From: Trichoderma breve | Taxonomy: Eukaryota; Ascomycota; Sordariomycetes; Hypocreales; Hypocreaceae | Assembly (NCBI RefSeq): GCF_028502605.1 | Contig: NC_079236.1 | Span: 1,798,001 to 1,862,000 of the forward strand | Direction of reading: 5' to 3' | DNA: 64,000 bases | Part shown: positions 23,405 through 36,240 of the stretch, in pieces | How the letters are laid out: every line of letters begins with the position of its first letter | How positions within the stretch are numbered: position 1 is the stretch's first letter | Program-made: the position numbers and the translations under genes | Notes under the pieces: generated by a model | The model's database searches: none | What the model was told of the DNA's origin: nothing | The model's input: only the letters and a program-made list of their open reading frames with translations

Positions 23405-24002
23405 TGACTTTGGTTGAAACGCTTTTTTTCCATGAGACGAGATGTATCTAGGATTACGAGGAGTTGGCGGGATGTTTTTTTTTTCTTCTCTTCTTCTACC
23501 ACTCCCCTTTTTTTGTTCCAACTTTTTTCTCCTTTTTTAGAATTAACGAATTTCCTTTGTCGTCATGTATTCGATGGTTTGTTTTCACTGAGATGAAAGA
23601 GGAGAGAGTGGAAAAGGAACTTTTTGACGTCTTAAAAACATTGGTTGTATGTATGTGAGGAAGCATGTTGGAATTGGGAAACCACTTAGGTACGAAACTA
23701 TTTAGTTTATGAGAGACATGTGTCGGTGTTGTGCCGTTGTGCAAATGTAAAAATGAGATGAGAGAAAACAAAATACAAGTGATAGATTCTAAACAAGTTG
23801 AGTTTTGTGCCAGAGGTGAATTATTGTGAGAATTTGTCAATTACTATATAGTATTCAGGTGAGAAGTAGGTAGATTATTATGCATATCTAAATATGTTGT
23901 ATGATTTAGTCGCTCGCTATTTTACTCTCCTTCTCATGATGCCAGTACATTTCCAAAAACTGAACGAAATTAAACCCGTGAAATCGCGAATGAAGCCAGA
24001 AC
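23405..24002. other. convergent 3' spacer, RhoGAP / GPI10
   Basis: The 598 bp gap separates two converging stop codons. Just after the RhoGAP stop it is T-rich, and the rest is AT-rich. It is best read as 3' UTR sequence; no gene seen. Confidence 0.6.
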
Positions 24003-26106
24003 TCAAGCTTTTGCGCCAGATTCTCCGTAGACCCCCGTGTCCCAAACCATCATATAACCCGCCCTCCGCCAATCTTCGTTGGAAAACCCGTTGAAACCAG
24101 CCCATACAGGTGTAAGTTGCGATATACCCAGTCCTTTACCCTCAGGGGTATCCAGGAACTCGCGCAGCCAAGACTCCACGCCCTCGAAGCCGACAATGTA
24201 CCGCGGAACGGGGACAACGGGGTTCTCTGGGGCGAAGAGCTCGTGGCGGAGGAACGGGACGGGGTTGTCGTAGAAGCGGTCGGCCTCGTCGCGGTAGAGG
24301 TCGCGCTCGGGGGTGTTTGGCTGAGTGTGCAATGGGGGCTCGCAGGTGAGTGCGTAGGCGGAGAGGCCTGGGTAGACGAGGTGGGAGCGCCAGGGGGTGG
24401 AGTGGCAGGGCATGAGGAAGAGGGCGAAGAGGTCTTCCTGAGTGCCGTTTGGGGGAGAGGCGTAATGAGTTGCGTGGGCGGAGTGAACGGCGGAAGGGTG
24501 GATGCGTTCGTATTGTTTCCGGAGGAATGATAGGACGGTGAGAGGGGCCGGTTGGTGGAGGAATGATAGGTAGCCGGCGAGGATGACGTTGACGCCCAGA
24601 GCAGTGAGGAGGAGAGGTTTGTTGCGAAGGCGAGCGCGGCGGACAGTGGGTGACTTGGTTCCGGAGGGCTGGGGCGCGGATATTTGGGCTGCGGAGGAGA
24701 TGGAGGGGGGAGGACTTGTCTTGGGAACGGTGGTGAAGAAGGCCGCGGCTCGCGGGGCGGCGAGGACGCTGAGAGCCGGGAGCAGAGGGTAGATGAAGCG
24801 GACTTCCTTGTGTGAGATGAGAGAGAGCGCGACGACGGTGCTGAAGACGGTACAGGAGAGTGTCCTGAGGATATTGGCCTGATCGGTGGTCTTGGATGAA
24901 GGCTTGATAAGCGCCGGGAGGACAAAGGGCAAACTGGTGGTGCAGAGCAGAGGAATGCCCTGGAGGAGGTAATAGTGCCAGGGATTACGACCATAGAAGA
25001 CGGCAAGCGACTTTGAAATGTTGAAATTGAGCCAGTTGTAAGGCGGAAAGGTCCAGAAGCCAAAGTAAAGACGATCAGCCGCAATGGAAAGGCCGACGAC
25101 CAAGGAGCCGCACAGAATGGCCTCTCTGAAGAGAACCAGGACGGAAGAGAAACTCAGTGGAGAGTTGCCCTGCAGCGTGATCCTCGTCAGGGCAATGAAG
25201 ACAATGGTGAGCCAGATGAGGACATTGGTAGGACGCAGGACGACGGCAAAGGCAGCGAGGCAGAGTGAGGCGCGGAGGCGCCAGAGCTTGCCGCGCAGGA
25301 CGTTGAAGGGATTCGAGTTCTCCTTAATGGAATAGGGGGCGACGCCGACGAGTTGCCAGGGCCAGTAGGACAGGGCCATGACGGTGAGGGTTGTCTCTAG
25401 GGAGTTGGAAAATGTTCTGGTGGAACAGTACCATTGCCATGGATTGAGGAGTTGCATGAAGAGCTGTGTGAGATGTGAGTATGGGTGTGAGTATGAGTGT
25501 GAGGCTCGGGGATGATTCAGGGGGTGAAAAGTGAAACTTACAGCAAAGAAGGACACATTGCTGTCAGAGCCGTAGACATTGGCGGCGAGGTGCCAGGTGT
25601 ACCAGTCACCCAGAGCGGCAATGAAGGCCTGCAGGATACGGGGAGCGGCAATGACAATGGCAGAGCGGATGGCGTTTCCTGGGGGGAAGACGGCGGAGAG
25701 GCGATCTGCGGCCATGTAGGCGCCTGAGAAGAGGAGAGGATGGAGAGAGGATCTCAGTTGATAATGCCATTCCTACAGAGTTGAAGAGAGTCGTCAGCTG
25801 GAATAATTAAAAAGTATGAAGCTTCTAATTGATCTAAAGCTAATGTGCATATCCAATTGATGATTTATGAGCATCTATGGATGGATATAAAAGACAACAT
25901 ACCCATGTGAGCCACGCGCCGCTGTTGGCCCCAAAGGCGAGGCGCCAAGCCGGCTCCAGAGCCTGGAAGAACTCATCGGGCTGGAAGAAGGTGGCGAGAT
26001 ACCAGGCATTGACGAGGCGGATGATGAATATATCCCGAAGGGGCACCGGGGAGAGGCGCGGCTTGGCCTTGAACGAGGCCGATGGAGCGCGTCTGTGGCC
26101 GGCCAT
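24003..26106 (-). CDS. GPI10: GPI mannosyltransferase III (PIG-B/Gpi10)
   Basis: Exons 26106-25903, 25772-25542 and 25463-24003 (minus) give 631 residues; introns are 130 and 78 bp with GTATGT and GTAAGT donors. The frame extends upstream to a GTG at 26124, but the first ATG is 26106. The protein is a multi-span membrane enzyme of the GT22 family. The N-terminal luminal loop holds [15 protein letters not shown] with the catalytic acidic pair Asp44/Glu45, and HKEVRF occurs at 363-368, the signature of this family. Gpi10 adds the third mannose, alpha-1,2 linked, to the glycosylphosphatidylinositol precursor in the ER lumen. A Ser/Pro-rich insert follows the HKEVRF block. The C-terminal soluble part has PCHSTPWRS, typical of the group. 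Assignment to Gpi10 rather than Alg9, Alg12 or Smp3 is by overall similarity. Confidence 0.88.
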
Positions 26107-27829
26107 GATATCGGGTGAGCTCACTGAGGATTTGGCCAGTTGTGTGTTAGTGGTTGATTTGGAGGTTCCACTGGGGGAGAAAAGGGTGGTGGACGGGCGG
26201 GTTTACAGGGTTTACAGGGGGCGCTAGAGGGCGATTGGTGGCCTAAGCTGCCTGTGTGGTTTGGGTAGGGAGCAGCTATTGGATTCATGCCATTAATGAA
26301 TCAACCGATCAATCCATCAATGGGAGCAGTGGAATTTACAATTGATGGCATTTATTATTTCTTTTACTTGTGTTCTCATCATGGATCAAGTACTAATCGT
26401 ATAATCATACCTTGCGGTCAATACCTTACCAATGCCACGGGGATGGGCTTCACTCATAGCTACCTACAGCTGTACCGTGTATCATGTGCACCTTGATAGC
26501 ATTCAGACATCAGTTGAGACTCAGTGATGAAGCACCGTCGAGCATCACGGCACATGGATTATCCGCCATGGATTTATCTATTACCCGTTTCTATCAACAC
26601 CGCTGAACTTACAAACGCATCAATACTTCACCTTATCTGTTACCGACAGATCAGCAGCAGCATCATCGCATCCCCCTGCAGCAAGCATTACATCATCTCA
26701 CCTGAGCTTGTGATTGTACCATTCCACGATTCAATCAATCAATCACACTTCGAGTTTGCTTGCCAATGCACGGTACGTAATACTGCCACGGCTATTGGCT
26801 GGACACCGCTCTTGACACGCCTTTGCCCCCACTTTTATTGCGGCAACCTGAAATCATGGCCAAACTGTGACTGTGGGTTTCCCTTGGATTTGCTTGTCCA
26901 ATCGATGACTCTAGGAATATCCAGGACATCAAGAGAATCACCAACAAATCACTGCTAATTGCTCTTCACAGAGGTAAGCATACCGAAGGGATGAGCTATC
27001 CAGGTAACTTCCGCCTGTCCGTCTGATGTATGCTTATTTGGTTCCAGCTTCAATCCAATCCCTGCAACCCGTTCATTCTCCGGATCCTCGGCCAGCCAGC
27101 CAACCCACACACTAATAGCCCATCTCGATGCCCCTCCATCCGCTGGGTTAACTTGCTGATTAGGGGTCCAAAACTACGGAATGCCGAAGCCAGCCGGCCG
27201 CTCTCGTCTCGTGGGCCATCCGAATCCTGCGAGCCTCGTCCTCCGGTTCGGCGCCACGGCGTTGGTTTGGCGCAACATGTTCCGCATCTCCACCCGCTTT
27301 CTACTCCCACTTGCACTTAGGGGTATAGCGGCGGCGTATCTCGTCTCCAATGCCTGGATCTGGGTCGAGTAGTTGACACATTGATTCCACGCTTCTTTTC
27401 TCGACTGGGCTGCTTGTGCCTAGAATTGCCTTGCCCGGTCAGGTGGTCTCCGACGCCTGTAGGTGGGTTTCGCCAAACACAAAACTTTATATACCCACTC
27501 CGTATCTTTGATCGGCTCCGACTCACAGCTTCTTTTTTTTTTTTCTCTTCTTCTTTTCTTTCCATAGCAATCGCGTTAATTTCATCATCATCCCCTCCCT
27601 TAGCCGGTATGTCCATTGTACAGCAGCTCCGAATCACGGCTTCCCTTTCCCAGCCTTATCTCTGCCCCTCCCCCCTCCTGCATCGGCTTATCGTCGATAC
27701 CCTTTTCTTCCGACATCTGACACCACCTTTGCATCTATTCCATCTTGCTGTTGGTTCGTCATTGACTAATGCCCCGGACCTAGACCTAGACCTATTCTCC
27801 CTAGATACAACATCAGCAATCTATTCACC
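26107..27829. other. divergent intergenic region, GPI10 / ornithine aminotransferase
   Basis: The 1.7 kb between two divergent starts holds both promoters. No supported gene. The last 300 bp before 27830 are pyrimidine-rich on the plus strand with a T run at about 27533-27543, as in a fungal leader. Confidence 0.55.
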
Positions 27830-29347
27830 ATGGCGTCCGCTTCCCGCTTCCACGCCGCATCCACCGATGCTGCCATCGCCGCCGAGAACGAGTTCGCCGC
27901 CCACAACTACCACCCTCTGCCCGTAGTCTTCTCCAAGGCCCAGGGCGTCAACGTCTGGGATCCCGAGGGCAAGCAGTACCTCGACTTCTTGTCCGCCTAC
28001 AGTGCCGTCAACCAGGGTCACTGCCACCCGGAGCTCGTCAAGGCTCTTGTTGACCAGGCCTCCCGTCTGACGCTGAGCTCCCGAGCCTTCTACAACGATG
28101 TGTTCCCCAAGTGGGCCGAGAAGGTCCGCAACGTCTTCGGCTACGACATGGTGCTGCCCATGAACACCGGCGCTGAGGCTACCGAGACGGCCATCAAGAT
28201 TGCCCGCAAGTGGGCTTACAAGGTCAAGGGCGTTGAGCAGGGCAAGGCACTGGTCTTTTGCGTTGCCGAGAACTTCCACGGCCGAACCGTAAGTGTGCCA
28301 GCCTATTTTGGGCAAAATGGACTGATTCTCTTGGATCAGTACTTGAAACGCAGCTCAAAAGATGGTAACTAACATTCTCTCCAGATGACCGCCATTACCT
28401 TGTCTACCGACCCCGAATCCAAGGACAACTACGGCCCCTACGTCCCCAACATTGGCGCCACCTCTCCCTCCACCGGCAAGCCTATCCGTTACAACAACGT
28501 GGCCGACCTGGAGGAGGTTCTGGAGGCACATGGCAAGGACACCGCCGCTTTCATTGTTGAGCCCATCCAGGGTGAGGCCGGTGTTGTTGTCCCCGACGAA
28601 GACTACCTGACCAAGGTTCACGCTCTCTGCAAGAAGCACAACGTCCTCCTCATCTGCGACGAGATTCAGACCGGCATTGGCCGTACCGGTCGACTGCTCT
28701 GCTCCGAGTGGGCCGGCATCAAGCCCGACATGGTCACTCTCGGCAAGGCCATCTCCGGAGGCATGTACCCCGTCAGTGCCGTCCTTAGCAGCAAGGAGAT
28801 TATGCTGGTTGTTGAGCCCGGAACTCACGGCTCGACCTACGGCGGTAACCCCCTGGGCTGTGCCGTTTCCATTCGAGCTCTGGAGATCCTCGAGGAGGAG
28901 AACATGACTGCCAACGCTGAGCGTCTGGGCAACATCTTCCGCGATGGCGTGGCCGCCCTCAAGTCGCCCATTATCAAGACGATCCGCGGCAAGGGTCTCT
29001 TGAACGCTGTTGTCATTGACGAGTCGGCTGCTTCTGGCCGAACTGCGTGGGATCTCTGTCTCCTGCTGAAGAGCAAGGGCCTTTTGGTAAGTCCTATGTC
29101 TGCCTATCAGGCATCTCTGCGTTTTTATCACGGCTGCCTTATTCTGCCTCGTGTCCCTATCATCATTACCCCTCATTCTTCTGCAATTCCTTTGCTAACG
29201 ACCCTCTAGGCCAAGCCAACGCACGGAGACATCATCCGCTTCGCACCTCCTCTCGTCATCACCGAGGAGGAGCTCAACAAGGGCCTTGGCATCATTGCCG
29301 AGGCCCTGAAGGAGCTTCCCACTGCCCCTCAAACCAACGGCCACTAA
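27830..29347 (+). CDS. ornithine aminotransferase
   Basis: Exons 27830-28288, 28385-29086 and 29210-29347 give 432 residues; introns of 96 and 123 bp start GTAAGT. It is a class III PLP aminotransferase: [17 protein letters not shown] binds the cofactor phosphate, CDEIQTG holds the Asp (245) that pairs with the PLP ring nitrogen, and Lys274 in TLGKAISGG forms the Schiff base. Ornithine-specific features include [10 protein letters not shown] near the N terminus. The enzyme moves the delta-amino group of ornithine to 2-oxoglutarate, giving glutamate semialdehyde, the link from arginine breakdown to proline. There is no clear mitochondrial presequence, so a cytosolic location as for yeast Car2 is likely. 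Codon use is strongly biased to C/G third positions, suggesting high expression. Confidence 0.96.
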
Positions 29348-30322
29348 ATATGATATTTGACGACTGCTTCCTCTAGCAGTCTGAAAAAGATGGTGGTGGT
29401 GGTGTAGGGCTTGACGGCGTACCGTCCTACGAGAAGTAGACGCAGCTGCCTCGTGAGCGCGAGCTCCGGGAATTATGAGGGCGACCCACGCGGAAAGAGA
29501 GACGAAAGAATTTCCTTTTTGATTTAACACGTCAAACATATAAGATACCCAAGGGATAGCCAGGACCGGTCATGAAGCAGCATAGGAACGGGAGCATATT
29601 TGGATTTGTTTTGGGACTCTGTCTCTCCTTTTTGGGGGGTATATTTTTCTTTCTTTTTTATTAGCATCATTTGGTTCCGGAAGCGGTTTTTCCCTGATAA
29701 ATAGTCAGGTCGGACAGAATGCCATTGTCCGCGGCGCAAAATGGTTCTTTTTTGGTAGTGTGTAGCATACCTGTTAGAAATGCAGGAGGACGACGAAATG
29801 AGATGACATTTGAAGCAAAACTGGGCCAAGGCAGAAGTCTATTTTACAACCCGACGTGAATGTCCGCATCTACTAGCCGCATGTCTATTCGGGACAGGCT
29901 TGTCAATGATTTCTATCACTACTAACCTACTAGGTACGTGTCAGGTCTGTCAAACTTTGTATCTCGTCTAGCGGTCACTTGCATTTCAAGCGGAGAAGCC
30001 TGGCCTTTCAACACCACGAATCCACGCATCTACATACTTCCACAACTACCTTCCGCTACTGGTTGGAGCGGCTCAAACGGCATCCGGTCTGCATATTCCG
30101 CCCCTCATCCCATTCGTGTTTCTGTACGACGAGAAGTCAAAGACCACTTGGCTTGGCTGACAAGGTAATTGTTGTACGCCCCCCTCTAATCGCCGGCGTA
30201 TTTTTCGAAAGAGCAGGCATTCGTGCATTAACGCGGTGGCCTGGCAAGCGGAGGACAGAAAACCCAAGTCTGAGAAGATTTCGAACATCCTCGAGTTAAA
30301 TCATACGCCTACAGAGGGAGTA

Positions 30323-30438
30323 GCTACTATAATTACATTTCCCTAATAACTGCTACTATATGTATATCTCTTAGAGAACCGCTACTATATGTATATTACT
30401 CTAGTAACTGCTATTCTATTTATGTAGTAAATTGGAGC
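30323..30438. repeat. 29-bp minisatellite, three full units plus a degenerate fourth
   Basis: Units beginning GCTACTATA start at 30323, 30352 and 30381; a degenerate one starts at 30410. Units 2 and 3 share their first 16 bases exactly (GCTACTATATGTATAT) and then drift. The surrounding 200 bp are AT-rich against the background. Confidence 0.85.
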
Positions 30439-33400
30439 GTTAGCTGAATTGAGTTCCCCTACAAAAGTACTGTCGATGAGTTAACCACTACTAAGGTAAG
30501 TGCTCATATTACTGAATGCATGTACGTATTCATTTGGCACTCTTGCTTTTTCTGACCTTCGCTTGCTGGCCGTGCCCTATCTGTGTACAGTACTCAAGAC
30601 TATTGACTATTGAGCTGTAACATATATGCAAGGACACTCTAGGTCACGTAAGTGGCAGAAGCGCGTGTGGTTCACAGCATTAAAAGGTCCAACTCGGGAA
30701 AAAAGCCGAGACATGACCGATAAGCAAAATGTCTTTTTTTTTTTTCGCTCCCCGAGATGGATATACTCGTTATCTCGGAGGGCGTTTCGGGCGCCACAAC
30801 AAGGCAAGGGAAAAGGAAGGGTGTGCTGAGTCTAGATTCAGGCCATGGCCAATGGGATGGCAGGCTCGGTGCCTAGAGGAGTAATTCGGGATGGGTTTAG
30901 CCAAGGCAGCGTTATGCAGGAGATATGGGGTTTGAAAGCGGGGGATAAGAGTGTGTATGCAAGGCTTGTAAGGGGCGTGTGTGTGAGTGTGAGTGTGTTA
31001 GTGAGCCGAAGTGTGTGATGAGCTGTGTGATAGTGTTTGTGCTAGATATGCAGGACTAGACGGGGTGAGTAATACAACAAGTATGGCGAAAAGGAAAGGG
31101 GAGGGTCGCATTATCTTTTCAGGTACTGATATTGATTGATGAACGGGTAGAGTCACAGTTTTGGAGGAGCGAATGTGTGTGTGCGCGTTAAGGATTCGAT
31201 GTGATAGGTTCATGGCGATGGTGTTGTAGCGTTGGATGCCTGGATTATGGAGTAGTAGAACTGCTAGGCTGGACGGGGGGGAACACTGCCATCTGTCTAT
31301 AATGCCTCGCCTGCCTGGGGATTATAGGAAAACAACGTGTCTATTGGATTAGAATAGCCATCTTGTCAATTTGGCGCCTTGTCGCCGCAAGGTCTTTACC
31401 CGCGGGATTGAGGGTGGCGATGAGGAAAGATGCGTTTCCTCCGTACAAGAGGCTCAATGTCGTATTCTCAGAGGCCTACGGAGAGTAGAATCCATGTCAA
31501 CTTGGTCAGCATGCATGAGACAAGCAACAAGGTAGGGCAGACTGAAAAGGCCCAATTCGGCAAGCCTGGTCTATCATCTTGACTTTTTCCAGAGCCATGA
31601 TTTCAGCGTCATGGGGTAAATTCCGACAAGCCGACTAGCGGGTGAATTTGCAGATCTTGTGTTTTTCTCACTGATGTCATGATGCGCGGTGTAGCTTCAA
31701 GTTGGGGCTTCTCCTCATGAAAGGGACTTCGGGTGCTTGGGACGTGGTTCGCCATGATAGGACGTGAGAACGGCTTGTGTTGCCGTCTGTCCTGCTGTGG
31801 CTCATGTCTAGCTGAGGCCGTCGTGATCGATCGATGCAGCACCTTATGCAGGGCGGGCTGTTTCGACGGTCCTGTAATCTAGAAGCCGGGCCCCCAGCTC
31901 TTAGAGATTAAGGTAAACTGACAGCCCAGTCCACGATTGCCTCGATGTTAGCGCAGTGCTGTGCCGAGCCAAACAGGGAACAAGCTCGGCTTGATTCTCA
32001 GCTCCTCCTCACGTCGATCCATGGCCCCCTCCCACGAGAAATACAGCCAAAGCCGGCGCATCGGTCTAAGTCAGAGCCAGCCAGCCAGCCAGCCGCATGG
32101 GACACGACATGTCACTACAAACCAGGACTGAAAACCGCGAAGCCGCCTCAAGCCGCCTCAGACACGGGCGAGCACGTTGGAACTGAACTGGCGTCGAGAT
32201 CCTTGCTTTGTGTGCATATGGAGATGGGAGAAAAGGTGTGTTATGTGATATACCGTCTTTTCATCACCACAGAACCGCACGTGTCGCCTGGCTAGCAGCT
32301 CAATGGCGATGGCGATGCAGTAGCGGGAGGGGAAGCGAAAGAAACGCATAAGGCAGGCAGCGTCAGGTGACGGATGAGCGAATGTTTTGACGTGATGGAA
32401 GATGAGCTATCCATGGGAAACTCGTCGTTTTTCTCACCTTGCAATCTGATCAGGCAATTTGAGGCCATGGGGCCTGAGGCTGGTGATGTCAAGAGCCGTC
32501 AGCGTTGACCGAGTCGAGCAAGCCAAGGGTGGCTGGATTTGGTGCATATGATTGATGATGCCCATGAGATGCGATGCGATGGGTCCCCAAACCCACCTAG
32601 AACGAACCCCATCAAATGGATGCTAAAAATAAAAAATCCATGGAAAATACTGTACTGTACAGTAACTCCGTACTCTCAGTGCGACAATATCCCCTCGCGT
32701 ACAGAGGAGAAACAGCCCGTATTCGTGAAACCCACCCCCTTGGAGCGTCAAACGAAGAGTGTTAAACGTCGGTGTTGCTATAAACGCTAAAACAAGGCCC
32801 ATGTCACAGGAACCCCCGGACCTCGGGATCGATTCGCTATTTACCTTGGTACTATTAGACTGTAGCAGAGTAGCTACACACACAGTTCTGTACAGTTCTG
32901 TACAGGCGCTACTTGAGTATTTTGATTTTGTTGAGTTGCTGGATGACGAGTCCCAGCTGCATGAATGGGATACGGTATGCAACTATGCAAGGACGGATGG
33001 AGTCGAGAGTTTGATGTAGAGACAACTCTGCAGCAGCACCGCAACTCCCCTCCTCGATTGTGGCCATGGGATTGGCCGTGACTGCGTTGAGCAGGCAGGG
33101 GGGCCACTTGCGGATGGCTGATTTGACGCAAAAAAAAAAAGATACATCAAGTACACGCTACAAAGCACAAGGTGTGTAAGATAGAATGTCGCGCGGCCTT
33201 GGGATCAGATGGGAGGGAGGCCTGGACATGATTATGATTAGTTGCACGGGAGCTGTTTGGTTTTCCCCCGGAGCAAAAGTGCGAGCACAGCGGTCATTGA
33301 GAGGAGGGCCCATGTTTCACAGCAACGGACGATGGCATCGTAGAGAAAGAAAAGTGAGGCTGGGAAAGCTTGATTTGGGATGCGACAATCCGCTCGATCT

Positions 33401-35763
33401 TGTCTCAAATCGCCGGCAGCCATTGGCGGCATCAAGGCATCCACCCGCTAGCATCGGCCTGACCACGAAGCCAAAAAAGCAAAACGAAGACAAAGGCCGG
33501 AAAAGGAAGAAAAGGCGGGGGAGCACGAGCTGTCAACACCAACACAGCAAGTAAGAATGAGGTAGACAAGACGCAACAATAACATTTCGAGTGCGGTGAG
33601 CCTAATTTAGGCCTCGTTGGGAGCAATGTCCGGCAGAATTTAGTTGTGCCCGCTTTGGCGGTGGCCGTCGTGGGCGTACAGTAACCTCGATTGGAGCTTG
33701 CAGCATTTCATGTCTTCTCGTACTCGGTACATGACGCAGCGCAAGCTGGTAACACCAGACCAGAACGGAACAGACCAGACGATGCATGTATGTACACATG
33801 CGCTGTGGTGCGCCCGCTGGGTACAAAGTATAACCTGGTATGGGCTGTTTTGTGTATACTTTTTCCCATGGCGCCGCCTCTCGATGCAACTACTGGGGAA
33901 GACGCCCTTGCATGGGCTACAGTATGACTATGACCATCCAGGAGTAGCACCGAGATGCCGTCCTCTCTCGAGTGTGAATCCATCAATCACTCAATTAATC
34001 CGCAAAGGTGCTAATGGAGGCAGCCGTGATGATCAGACAAGAGAGGCAGTGCCCTCCTCCTCACCAGGCACGCGGACGAGGCATCAATCACTCCAGTCGT
34101 CCAGACTGTCACCGGCCTAAAAAGTCCTACATGAATGACCAACAGCAAAAAGAAGTGGGTTTTAGCGCGGCCTCAAGGTGGTTCCCCGATTTAAGGGTCC
34201 TCCGGCTGTCTCGCGGTGGGTTCCAAGCCAAGGCAATAGCTGGCGGAGATGGGGGTTGCAATCCGTCGACGCTAGAACCCGCGGAGCCTTGAAGTGCGCA
34301 CCTTGCGAGGTGTCCATGTCCAATGCTCTCCCAGGGTGTCATCACTGTACTCGTATGAGCACTTGTATGTACAGAGAGGTGCTTTGTATTGTTACAGACT
34401 CGTACGTGCTCATCTCGGAGCCTGCTTGGCCGCGGACGGCTTGCTAGCCGCTCTTCGTAGAGGTCGCAATGCATGTACGGTGTCTGTCTGTCTGTCCCGT
34501 CAGTAGTACGAGTACAGACGACCACTAATTGTAATTGATCCGTATCCAATGCAAAGGAGGGAGCAAATGATATGATAGGTACCTTATGATGCATCAAACG
34601 AGCGACTTTGGCTGCAATGCGCCGGCCGGGCTTCTCTCCTTGCCACGACTCGCACAGATGCACGGTGATGCAGCACGCCATTCTCGGTCTGTGTTTGACA
34701 AAGCACTCGCCGAGCTCCTTCTAGGCAGTTCCGCCTGCGAATGAATCATGATTCTAGCCTCGAATCTTATTCCCAAGTACCGGACGGGACTTGGTCGTAG
34801 CGCAATGATGCGAGTCTCTCCCAAATGCACGCCAGCCGATCCCTTCAATGCCCAGAGCCGCCGACCCCGGCCCCAGCGGTATCGTTTGTATGGCTGGTCC
34901 GGAGCTTCACTGCGCTGCACGACCCCAAACGCTGCCGCGATAAGGGTGAGAGAGAAAGGGGCGGCAAAGAGACGGTGTCCTTGCATCCGCCAATTCGACG
35001 AGCGCATTGTCTGCAGGCAGAATTACGAGAATTATATTGTCGGATGCTGGATTGCACAGTATTGGTTGCTGATTGCCCGGCCGCTATCGCTGCTGCTATC
35101 AAATCTCTTATCTCGAATGCGAGACTCCATCCAATATCGCAGTCAGCGACGCAACAGTCTGCAAGGCCGCATCAGTGCTTGTGCCGCTTGGCGCCTCCGG
35201 CGATTCCACACTCCATCAATAAAAGGTAGGCGTCCTAATACAGTACCCATCGTACCAGTTGTACATGATTAGTACGTACATGCATTGGATGCGCTCCAGC
35301 ACCGCACCCTTATCAGCGCAGCTGGTGGTTGTTCCATCATCGATGGCAATTGGCCTACTAATTGGCGTCTGCATTTGCAAGCAAACTGCACGAGTACATG
35401 TACATTGATGCCGTGTGTCGTAACTTTAGCGAGTGCCGACCTATTTGCAAAAGTGCTCAGTGATCCAAGTCCCCTGCCTGGTAGCAGATGGACGTTTTCT
35501 GCGGTGGCGCATTCTCGCTCAGAGGTACATACGAGTACGGGCTGCATCATCATGATGGATCAATCTTCTTCTTCTCGAACCATTTGACCCACGAGTCCGC
35601 TTCGGGCTTTGGGTGTTCTGCAGGTACCGTGCCATATGACATGGGGCCCAATTACGCGTGCGTTCCGCGGGGAAGCCTGTTAGGGATGTACTTGCGATAT
35701 ACTTCCATGCCGCCCGTCGTCCTGCACGAGTACAGGTACTCTTAGTACTTCGTGCGTCACAAG

Positions 35764-35795
35764 GTACTCGTACAAACAAAGAGCGGTACGAGTAC
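35764..35795. repeat. perfect 10-bp inverted repeat (hairpin)
   Basis: GTACTCGTAC at 35764-35773 is followed after 12 bases by its reverse complement GTACGAGTAC at 35786-35795. The word GTACGAGTAC also occurs alone at 34506-34515, and the shorter CGAGTAC/GTACTCG recurs through 33.7-35.8 kb. Confidence 0.9.
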
Positions 35796-36186
35796 GTGAA
35801 GGTGACTGGAACATGATCAATGAAGCACAATGCCCAGTCCAGTCGTTTGACGGGGGACCCGCCGGCTTTAGCGCCGACCTGCTATCAATTGATGGGCAAG
35901 GAGCTGGTACAGGTACTTTGGTACTCCGTAGATTGCGGCAGATTGCGGCAGCGACCCCCTGCGGTGATGCGCTCTGGCAAGCCCAAGAATCCAAAGACCA
36001 AAGAGGTACCCAGTACTGCGCAACCCCGTCCGCGGCTGCTGCAGTACCCGCCACTTCGCAAGTCGCTCTAAGTACCTACAACGGCATCACGAGCCCTTCA
36101 CAGGTCATCCAGTCCAATGCAGTGACCTTCCGCTGTGTGTCTCGTCTCGTCTATCTCTCTCTTTTTTCCCTCTTGCAGCCACGGCG

Positions 36187-36240
36187 CCATCCTCTTCCAT
36201 CTTCTCGCCATCCTCTTCCATCTTCTCGCCATCCTCCGGC
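36187..36240. repeat. 21-bp tandem repeat in the ATG1 upstream pyrimidine tract
   Basis: Two identical 21-bp units beginning CCATCCTCTTCC start at 36187 and 36208, with part of a third from 36229. The unit is almost pure pyrimidine and lies in the CT-rich tract upstream of ATG1. Confidence 0.85.

Noticed and set aside
27821..29176. Long minus-strand frames antisense to ornithine aminotransferase
   Set aside because: Shadows of a strongly codon-biased gene; no motif and no splice logic.
30323..30438. CRISPR-like array
   Set aside because: Units are directly adjacent with no unique spacers and the genome is fungal; it is a minisatellite.
31945..36054. Several 100-180 codon frames in the gene desert
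   Set aside because: They overlap on opposite strands, are Cys/Arg/Ser-rich by composition and show no domain.
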